DNA of 37,080 nucleotides from positions 1 through 37,080 of the forward strand of contig CALFXA010000132.1 of NCBI GenBank assembly GCA_937928015.1, given 5' to 3'. Shown one piece after another: positions 31,674 through 37,080 of the stretch (positions within the stretch are counted from its first letter, which is position 1; each line of letters opens with the position of its first letter). This DNA is from an uncultured Anaerolineales bacterium (GTDB lineage Bacteria > Chloroflexota > Anaerolineae > Anaerolineales > Villigracilaceae). Both the position numbers and the translations under genes were made by a program. The notes beneath the pieces were generated by a model. It did no database searches, was not told the origin of the DNA, and saw nothing but the letters and a program-made list of their open reading frames with translations.

Positions 31674-32992
31674 CAACGCCCATCCCACAAGGCCGCCTGA
31701 CTTCCGCCGACCTGGTCAAACTCAAATATTTTCTGATCGAGAACATCTCCCGCGCGATGGAGGGTGAAGCCCTACCCGTTGCAAGCCGAAGGGACTTTGT
31801 GCTGGAACGTCTCAAAGGCATCTATAGCCAGACCAAACTGCAACTCCCCGACGATATCCGTAATCAGATTTTCAAAGAAGTGCTCGATGAATTACTCGGC
31901 TACGGTCCGATCCAGCCGCTGTTGGAAGATGACGACGTCAGCGAGGTGATGGTCAACGGGCCGAGGAAGATCTATATCGAGAAGAAGGGACGACTGATTC
32001 GCACCCCGGTCACCTTCGAGGATGACGCGCACGTCACCCGCATCATCGAACGCATCGTCCTGCCGCTGGGACGCCGTATCGACGCCGACAATGCCACCGT
32101 GGACGCCCGACTGCCCGATGGTTCGCGCGTCAACGCGGTGGTGCCGCCTGTCTCCATCGATGGGCCGTCCATCACCATCCGCAAGTTTGGCAAGGGCAAG
32201 TTATCCATCGACCAGTTGATAGAGTTTGGTTCGATCACGCGCGGCATGGCCGACTTCCTGCACGCCTGCGTGTTATCCCGCTTGAACATCGTCATCTCGG
32301 GCGGGACGGGTTCGGGCAAGACCACCCTGCTCAACGTGCTTTCCAGTTACATCCCCGAGGACGAGCGCATCGTCACTATCGAGGATGCCGCCGAGCTGCA
32401 ACTGCAACAGGATCACATCGTGCGCCTTGAGACCAAGACTCCCAACTCGGATGGCATCGGTGAACGCACCATCCGCGATCTGGTGCGTAACTCGCTGCGC
32501 ATGCGTCCCGACCGCATCGTGGTGGGGGAGGTGCGCGGCGGCGAAGCGCTGGACATGCTCCAGGCCATGAACACGGGCCATGATGGCTCGCTGACCACGC
32601 TGCACGCCAACACGCCGCGCGACGCCATCTCGCGCCTCGAAACGATGGTGCTGATGTCGGGCATGGACCTGCCGCTCAAGGTGGTGCGCCAGCAGATCTC
32701 CGCCGCTGTGGATTTGATCGTCCAGCAGTCGCGCCTCAAGGACGGCACACGCAAGGTCACGGCCATCACCGAGGTGGCAGGCATGGAAGGCGACACCATC
32801 GTGCTGACGGATGTCTTCAAGTTCGATCAGACGGGCATCACCACCGATGGAAAGGTGGAAGGGTCTCTCAAGCCGACTGGCATCCGCCCGTTGTTCTACT
32901 CCCGCCTGCAGGCTTCGGGCATCAAACTGGGACCTGAGATTTTCGGCGCCACCGCAGCCGACATCCTGGCTGCCAACCGTCAGCGCCGCTGA
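31670..32992 (+). CDS. CpaF/TadA-type secretion ATPase
   Basis: This 440-residue cytosolic ATPase of the type II/IV secretion family belongs to the CpaF/TadA branch. The N-terminal part has a KEVLDELLGYGPIQPLLEDD segment typical of CpaF. Walker A is SGGTGSGKTTLLN with Lys217; the Asp box is TIEDAAEL; Walker B is DRIVVGEVRGGEALDML; the His box is TLHANTPRDA. Such enzymes power Tad/Flp pilus assembly with TadB and TadC. Neither partner follows: the next gene is a regulator with its own promoter. They may lie elsewhere, or the module works differently. The ATG overlaps the small upstream gene by 4 bases. Confidence 0.93.
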   Translation: MTTPIPQGRLTSADLVKLKYFLIENISRAMEGEALPVASRRDFVLERLKGIYSQTKLQLPDDIRNQIFKEVLDELLGYGPIQPLLEDDDVSEVMVNGPRKIYIEKKGRLIRTPVTFEDDAHVTRIIERIVLPLGRRIDADNATVDARLPDGSRVNAVVPPVSIDGPSITIRKFGKGKLSIDQLIEFGSITRGMADFLHACVLSRLNIVISGGTGSGKTTLLNVLSSYIPEDERIVTIEDAAELQLQQDHIVRLETKTPNSDGIGERTIRDLVRNSLRMRPDRIVVGEVRGGEALDMLQAMNTGHDGSLTTLHANTPRDAISRLETMVLMSGMDLPLKVVRQQISAAVDLIVQQSRLKDGTRKVTAITEVAGMEGDTIVLTDVFKFDQTGITTDGKVEGSLKPTGIRPLFYSRLQASGIKLGPEIFGATAADILAANRQRR

Positions 32993-33010
32993 TGCCCCCA
33001 TCCCTTTCTC

Positions 33011-33019
33011 TGCTATAAT
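33011..33019 (+). promoter_or_regulatory. Extended -10 promoter of the double-HTH gene
   Basis: TGC followed by TATAAT (33014-33019) is an extended -10 element. The predicted start is near 33026, giving a leader of about 23 bases with GAGG at 33041-33044 before ATG 33049. It begins the last transcription unit of the window. Confidence 0.65.
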
Positions 33020-33048
33020 TCGAAAAATCAACCATCGCGCGAGGCTTT

Positions 33049-33726
33049 ATGGACAATCGCATGCACACCGTCATCCGCACCAAGAAACTCGGCGTTCTGA
33101 TCCGCGACGCACGTCTTGCCGCGCGCCGCACCCCGCAGGAGACCGCCGACGCCATGGGCATTTCGCGCGCCACCCTGAAATCCTACGAGGAAGGCCGCCG
33201 CGCTCCCTCCCTGCCTGAGCTTGAGGTGCTGGTCTATTTCCTCAAATTGCCCATTAGTCATTTCTGGGGGAAGGATGCCATTTCGGATGACGCTCCCGAC
33301 ACGGCCGAACTCGACCTGTCGCGTCTGATGCCCATCCGCCAGCGCCTGATCGGGGCCCTGCTGCGTCAGGAACGCAACCGCGCAAACATGTCCCTCAAGG
33401 ATGTGTTCGAAGGGACGGGCATCCCCACCGCGCGCCTGAAGGCTTACGAATTGGGCGAACGCCCCATCCCCGTGCCCGAGCTGGAAGGCATCCTTGGCGT
33501 GTACGGCACCCGCGTCGAAGACTTCTTCGACAAGAACGGTCCCGTCGGCAAATGGATGACCGACCAGAAGAACATCCAAAAATTCCTCGACATGCCCGAA
33601 GAGATGCAGACCTTCCTCTGTCAGGCTGTCAACCGCCCGTACCTTGAGTTGTCCATGAAGCTCAGCGAGATGTCCAAAGAACGCCTGCGCGCTGTGGCTG
33701 AAGGTCTGCTCGACATTACCCTTTAA
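33049..33726 (+). CDS. Transcriptional regulator with two XRE-type HTH domains
   Basis: This 225-residue protein has two helix-turn-helix regions in tandem. The first (about 13-73) includes TPQETADAMGISRATLKSYEEGRRAPS. The second (about 96-160) includes MSLKDVFEGTGIPTARLKAYELGERPIP. The shared A/L-K-xYE-x-GxR-xP end marks XRE folds. A C-terminal helical region (about 165-225) may dimerise. Two HTHs in one chain suggest binding of long or paired operator sites. It has its own extended -10 promoter, and a TPR gene follows by 4 bases, so it may autoregulate the downstream set. Target unknown. Confidence 0.87.
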   Translation: MDNRMHTVIRTKKLGVLIRDARLAARRTPQETADAMGISRATLKSYEEGRRAPSLPELEVLVYFLKLPISHFWGKDAISDDAPDTAELDLSRLMPIRQRLIGALLRQERNRANMSLKDVFEGTGIPTARLKAYELGERPIPVPELEGILGVYGTRVEDFFDKNGPVGKWMTDQKNIQKFLDMPEEMQTFLCQAVNRPYLELSMKLSEMSKERLRAVAEGLLDITL

Positions 33727-33730
33727 TCCC

Positions 33731-34249
33731 ATGACCCAAGAGACTCCCACCCTGCTGGAACAACAAGGCAAACAAGCCTTCGAGCGCGGACAATTCGACC
33801 AGGCTGCCGACCTCTTCCGCCGCGCCGCATTAGCCCTCACCGATAAGTCCGCCGTCGCCGAGATGAACAACAACGTCAGCGTGGCGTTGTTGCAGGCGGG
33901 GAAAGCCCCCGAGGCGCTGGAAGCCGTCCTCGGCACCGACGAGGTCTTCGCCTCCCTGGGCGACCTCAAGCGTCAGGGGATGGCGCTCGGGAACCAGGCC
34001 GCTGCTCTCGAAGCGTTGGGTCGAACCGACGAAGCCCTGGCCGCCTATGACCGCTCTGCTGAAATCCTCAGCCGCGCGGGCGAAGGCGACCTGCTGGCCA
34101 TGGTCAAACAATCGGCGGCGGCCATCCGCCTCAAACGGGGGAACGTGATTCAGTCGGCGCTCAACATGGTCGGCTCGGTCGAAGCCAAATCCAAGCCCTC
34201 TTTCTTCGAGCGCATCCTCAAATTCTTCCTTCGTTTCAAGACATGGTAG
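33731..34249 (+). CDS. TPR-repeat protein
   Basis: This 172-residue soluble protein is made of TPR-like helical pairs: QGKQAFERGQFDQAADLFRRAALAL, VAEMNNNVSVALLQAGKAPEALEAV, GNQAAALEALGRTDEALAAYDRSAEIL and a fourth partial copy. The last 18 residues, SFFERILKFFLRFKTW, form a basic amphipathic tail that could touch the membrane. TPRs mediate protein-protein contacts, so it is probably an adaptor; its partner is unknown. It starts 4 bases after the HTH gene and overlaps the next gene by 7 bases, hence co-translated. Confidence 0.85.
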   Translation: MTQETPTLLEQQGKQAFERGQFDQAADLFRRAALALTDKSAVAEMNNNVSVALLQAGKAPEALEAVLGTDEVFASLGDLKRQGMALGNQAAALEALGRTDEALAAYDRSAEILSRAGEGDLLAMVKQSAAAIRLKRGNVIQSALNMVGSVEAKSKPSFFERILKFFLRFKTW

Positions 34250-35097
34250 CGGTCAATTTGCAGGTGCGAACGGCCGTCCAGGCCGACCAACAGCAGATCG
34301 CCCACCTCATGTATTTTGAACCGCGTGTCCATCGCCATCTTGACTGGCGCGGACCGCTGGATTGGCTGGGCTCGCCGCATTATTGGGTATTGGAAGACGG
34401 CGGGCGCATCGCCGCCGCGCTGGCCTGCCCGCAGGACCCGCCCGACATCGCCTGGATTCGCCTCTTCGTCTCCGCCGCTCACCTGTCCGAACCCGAGGCC
34501 TGGTCGCCGTTATGGCAGGCGGCCCGCGCCGAGATCTTTTCCCAGCCGGGGACGGTGGTGGCGGCCATCGCCATGCAGCCCTGGTTCGAGCACATCCTGC
34601 TCGAAAGTGGATTCTCCCATCCGCAATCCATCATCATGTACGAGTGGAACGACCAGCCTTTCACCCCGCGCCCCCTGCCGCGCGGGGTTCGCATTCGCCC
34701 CATGACCATCGTGGACCTGCCCGCCGTCACCGCCGTGGATTGGGCCGCCTTCGCGCCCATGTGGCGCAACTCCTTCGCCGCCCTGCACCGCGCCCATTCC
34801 CAGGCCATCCTCGCCACCGTGGCCGAGACCGACGAGGGCATGATCGGATATCAGATCAGCACGGGCAACCCCTTGGGGGCGCACCTTGCCCGTCTGGCTG
34901 TCCGCCCCGAATGGCAGGGACGCGGCATCGGCTCGTCCCTGATCCACGACTTGTTCCAGCATACGCTGCGCCGCGGCAGGCATCGCATCACGCTCAATAC
35001 CCAGGGCGACAATCGTAACTCGCAAAGCCTGTATGAGAAACTCGGCTTCGTGCGCACGGGCGAGGAATATCCCGTGTTGATGATGGACCATGCCTGA
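34243..35097 (+). CDS. Tandem GNAT acetyltransferase
   Basis: This 284-residue protein looks like two GNAT-fold halves. The C-terminal half (about 145-284) is a complete GNAT: VRIRPMTIVDLPAV, motif A LARLAVRPEWQGRGIGSSLI with the Q/R-x-x-G-x-G loop, and NRNSQSLYEKLGF in motif B. The N-terminal half (about 1-140) has the GNAT start (QVRTAVQADQQQIAHL) and a GFSHPQSIIMYEW end but no acetyl-CoA loop, so it is probably a degenerate copy. Substrate unknown. It overlaps the TPR gene by 7 bases and the next gene by 8. Confidence 0.86.
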   Translation: MVAVNLQVRTAVQADQQQIAHLMYFEPRVHRHLDWRGPLDWLGSPHYWVLEDGGRIAAALACPQDPPDIAWIRLFVSAAHLSEPEAWSPLWQAARAEIFSQPGTVVAAIAMQPWFEHILLESGFSHPQSIIMYEWNDQPFTPRPLPRGVRIRPMTIVDLPAVTAVDWAAFAPMWRNSFAALHRAHSQAILATVAETDEGMIGYQISTGNPLGAHLARLAVRPEWQGRGIGSSLIHDLFQHTLRRGRHRITLNTQGDNRNSQSLYEKLGFVRTGEEYPVLMMDHA

Positions 35098-35701
35098 GTC
35101 CCTGCTTTCAGCCCGTTTCCTGAAACACTTCGTGAATACCCTCTCCGCCGATCTGGGCCCCGAGGCGCTCTCCACCGTGATCGAGAAGGCGGAGTTGCCT
35201 GCCGAATGGTCGCAGGCCAATCATCTCGGCACGTTGGATGAGGTCCGCGCCGCCGAGGCTTATGCGCGGCTGCAAGCCGCCCTGCGCACCAGTTTCGGCC
35301 GCGGCGCGCGCGGCATCCTGCTGCGCATCGGCGGAAAGATGTGGGAGCCTCTTCTGGCCGAGGCGCCGCTGACGGTCCGAACCCAGGCTGGACTGGTGAA
35401 ACGCCTGCCATTGGGACTGCGCCGCAAGTCCACGTTGGAGACTCTGGCGCGCCTGCTCAGCATCCGTGAGGGCGGCGTGACCGTCCACACCCTGGACCTG
35501 AATCTGCTGCTCGTGGACCATGCCTCTCCCTCCACCTTGGGCCAGTCGGACCATGCCCCGATCTGCTTTGTCACCCAGGGGCTGATCCGCGAAGCGTTGT
35601 TCTGGGCAGTGGGCGAGGAGCACGATATTGAAGAAATCAACTGCCGCGCCGTGGGTGCGGCGGATTGCAAATTCAAAATCACCCTTGGAGGGTTGACATG
35701 A
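35090..35701 (+). CDS. V4R (4-vinyl reductase)-like domain protein
   Basis: This 203-residue soluble protein ends in an EHDIEEINCRAVGAADCKFKI segment, the Cys-x4-Gly-x3-Cys-x-Phe pattern of V4R domains, which bind small ligands or metal and occur in bacteriochlorophyll 4-vinyl reductase and sensor proteins. The N-terminal part is helical, with RLQAALRTSFGRGARGILLRIGGKMWEPLL. A pigment role is not supported by the neighbours, so a ligand-binding sensor is more likely. It overlaps the GNAT gene by 8 bases and the hydrolase by 4. The family call is tentative. Confidence 0.6.
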   Translation: MPESLLSARFLKHFVNTLSADLGPEALSTVIEKAELPAEWSQANHLGTLDEVRAAEAYARLQAALRTSFGRGARGILLRIGGKMWEPLLAEAPLTVRTQAGLVKRLPLGLRRKSTLETLARLLSIREGGVTVHTLDLNLLLVDHASPSTLGQSDHAPICFVTQGLIREALFWAVGEEHDIEEINCRAVGAADCKFKITLGGLT

Positions 35702-36531
35702 AAACCTTTGAAACCAGTTGGAAATCATCTGATGGAACCGACCTGTACGCGCGCGGCTGTGAACCGGATGGCGCTCCGCGGGCCGTGGTCTGCCTTGTGC
35801 ATGGATTGGGCGAGCACGTGGCCCGCTATGAGAACGTCGCCACTGCCCTGACCGCCGAGGGCTTCGTGTTGTTCGGCTTCGACCAGCGTGGTCACGGGCG
35901 TTCGGGCGGTCCGCGCGGACACGTGCCTTCCTACGATCAGATGATGGACGATATTGCCCTGTTGCTCGAACAGACGGCTGCGCGCTACCCGGGCCTGCCC
36001 ATGTTTTTGTACGGACACAGCATGGGCGGTAACGAGGTGCTGAACTTCAGCCTGCGCCGCAAACCTGAGTTGAAGGGCGTGATCGCCACGGGACCCTTCC
36101 TGCGATTGGCCTTCCAGCCGCCCGCTGCACAGGTGACGCTGGCGCGTATGATGAACGGCCTCTTCCCGTCCTTTACGCAGAAATCGGGACTCGAATTGGC
36201 CGCGCTCTCCCGCGATCAGAAGGTGGTGGACGCCTATGTGGCGGACCCGTTGGTGCATAACAAAATCACCGCGCGCCTATTCGTGGAATTGTTCGACTCG
36301 GGGGAGTGGGCCTTGAACCGCGCCGGTGAATTCACGCTTCCGCTCTTGCTCATGCACGGCAGCGCGGACCGTCTCACCTCGTCCAATGCCACCCGCGAGT
36401 TCGCCCGCAACGGCGGCAAGAATATCAGCCTGCACATCTGGGACGGCTGGTACCACGAGATTCACAACGAAGCGGACCAAGCCGAGGTCTTCAAGGTCAT
36501 GCTCGACTGGCTGAACGAGTGTCTGACGTAA
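35698..36531 (+). CDS. Alpha/beta hydrolase, monoacylglycerol-lipase-like
   Basis: This 277-residue soluble enzyme has the hydrolase_4 pattern: VHGLGEHVARYENVA (oxyanion region), FGFDQRGHGRSGGPRGHV, the nucleophile elbow GHSMGGNE with Ser108, Asp224 in HGSADRLTS, and His253 in WDGWYHEIHNE. All three catalytic residues are present, matching monoacylglycerol lipases, which release fatty acid from monoglycerides. ATG 35698 is chosen because GGAGGG lies just upstream and the homology starts there; it overlaps the V4R-like gene (ATGA). It ends the overlapping chain that begins at 33049. Confidence 0.92.
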   Translation: MKTFETSWKSSDGTDLYARGCEPDGAPRAVVCLVHGLGEHVARYENVATALTAEGFVLFGFDQRGHGRSGGPRGHVPSYDQMMDDIALLLEQTAARYPGLPMFLYGHSMGGNEVLNFSLRRKPELKGVIATGPFLRLAFQPPAAQVTLARMMNGLFPSFTQKSGLELAALSRDQKVVDAYVADPLVHNKITARLFVELFDSGEWALNRAGEFTLPLLLMHGSADRLTSSNATREFARNGGKNISLHIWDGWYHEIHNEADQAEVFKVMLDWLNECLT

Positions 36532-36532
36532 G

Positions 36533-36545
36533 ATTCGCGCCGAAT
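36533..36545 (+). repeat. Short perfect inverted repeat after the hydrolase gene
   Basis: ATTCG at 36533-36537 and CGAAT at 36541-36545 flank CGC, giving a 5-bp stem 1 base after the stop codon. The stem is too short and there is no uninterrupted U-tract, so termination is only a possibility. Confidence 0.3.
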
Positions 36546-36630
36546 GAGAGTTCTTTAACCTTGCTGGACAAAACCCATTGAACGTGGGAAAATTTCGTCC
36601 CAACTTTAATAACATCTTCAGGAGAAGAGC

Positions 36631-37080
36631 ATGTCGAAAGAATCAGGGATGTCGAAGCGCGAGATGCGCCGCCAGCAGATGAATCGCGCCAAACAGCGTG
36701 ACCGTATTATTGCTGCGGTGGTGATCGTGATGATCGCCTTGCTGGTGGCCTTCTTTTTGATCTGGCCCAACCTTCAACCGGTGGGTTCCATTAGCCAATC
36801 CGATCATGGCGTTGTCCGCAACCAGGTAAATGGAAACGGTGCGGGCGATCCAAATGCGCCCGTCAAGATCGAGGAGTTTTCCGACTTCCAGTGCCCCTAC
36901 TGCGACCGCTTCGTCAAGCAGACCGAGGCCCAGTTGATTAACGCCTACGTGGACACGGGCAAGGTCTATTTCGTGTACCGCTCGTTCGGTGAGTTCATCG
37001 GACCCGAGTCGCGCGCTGCGGCCGAGGCGGCCTACTGCGCCGGCGACCAGAACAAGTTCTGGGAGATGCACGACATCCTG
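36631..37080 (+). CDS. Membrane-anchored DsbA/thioredoxin-fold protein (3' partial)
   Basis: The first 150 codons are visible and the frame runs off the window. A basic cytoplasmic N-terminus (SKREMRRQQMNRAKQRDR) is followed by one TM helix (about 26-46: IIAAVVIVMIALLVAFFLI). A DsbA-like thioredoxin fold follows, with VKIEEFSDFQCPYCDRF, active-site Cys88-x-x-Cys91 (CPYC). The FVYRSFGEF and AAEAAYCAGDQNKFWEMHDIL segments also match. It should act outside the cytoplasmic membrane as a thiol oxidase or isomerase (BdbD/DsbA-like). AGGAGA lies 5 bases before ATG 36631; ATG 36649 is an alternative start. Confidence 0.92.
   Translation, partial: MSKESGMSKREMRRQQMNRAKQRDRIIAAVVIVMIALLVAFFLIWPNLQPVGSISQSDHGVVRNQVNGNGAGDPNAPVKIEEFSDFQCPYCDRFVKQTEAQLINAYVDTGKVYFVYRSFGEFIGPESRAAAEAAYCAGDQNKFWEMHDIL

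Noticed and set aside
1..37080. CRISPR arrays, tRNA or rRNA genes, insertion sequences
   Set aside because: No regularly spaced repeats, no tRNA-like cloverleaf or CCA end, and no transposase motif were seen.

Overview
This GC-rich window reads as ordinary chromosome of a Chloroflexota bacterium, most likely class Anaerolineae. The assignment is inference from content: several GT-C-like membrane proteins with DUF2298 (Chlor_Arch_YYY-type) domains, a KimA-like permease, a leader-peptide-free YidC and many TATAAT boxes close to start codons. All supported genes lie on the + strand. No tRNA, rRNA, CRISPR array, insertion sequence or prophage was seen. No gene-free stretch reaches 300 bases; the longest is about 130 bases, upstream of rpmH.

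Layout. (1) 1-10467: envelope glycan block. It holds the tail of a probable GT39 protein, a 1663-residue GT39-like/DUF2298 fusion, a DUF952 protein, a GNAT acetyltransferase, a stand-alone DUF2298 protein and a third GT-C-like membrane protein. (2) 10484-12613: cmk and two PlsC-type acyltransferases, a lipid/nucleotide metabolism unit. (3) 12680-15973: a large orphan membrane sensor kinase. (4) 16063-19398: a KimA-like potassium permease followed by two TrkA (RCK) proteins. (5) 19528-23063: the conserved rpmH-rnpA-yidD-yidC-jag cluster, with a PQQ-propeller lipoprotein inserted between yidD and yidC and a strong terminator at the end. (6) 23172-32992: ten closely packed or overlapping genes: PfkB-type kinase, parA, parB, YtcJ-type amidohydrolase, two soluble histidine kinases, an OmpR-type regulator, a CpaE-like ATPase, a small protein and a CpaF ATPase. 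(7) 33049-36531: a double-HTH regulator, TPR protein, tandem GNAT, V4R-like protein and monoacylglycerol-lipase-like hydrolase, again overlapping. (8) 36631-end: start of a membrane-anchored DsbA/thioredoxin-like protein, cut by the window edge.

The most interesting part is block 6. Chromosome partition genes run without a visible terminator into a two-kinase/one-regulator signalling set and then into CpaE/CpaF-type ATPases of the Tad pilus family, but no tadB/tadC or pilin follows. The first kinase carries an N-terminal region matching the MshEN (T2SSE_N) c-di-GMP-binding pattern. The CpaE-like protein has a receiver domain whose phospho-acceptor Asp is Glu. Together these suggest a c-di-GMP/phosphorelay-controlled positioning or secretion module, which is a hypothesis only. 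Blocks 5 and 6 are gene sets usually found near oriC, but dnaA is absent here and no DnaA-box cluster was seen.
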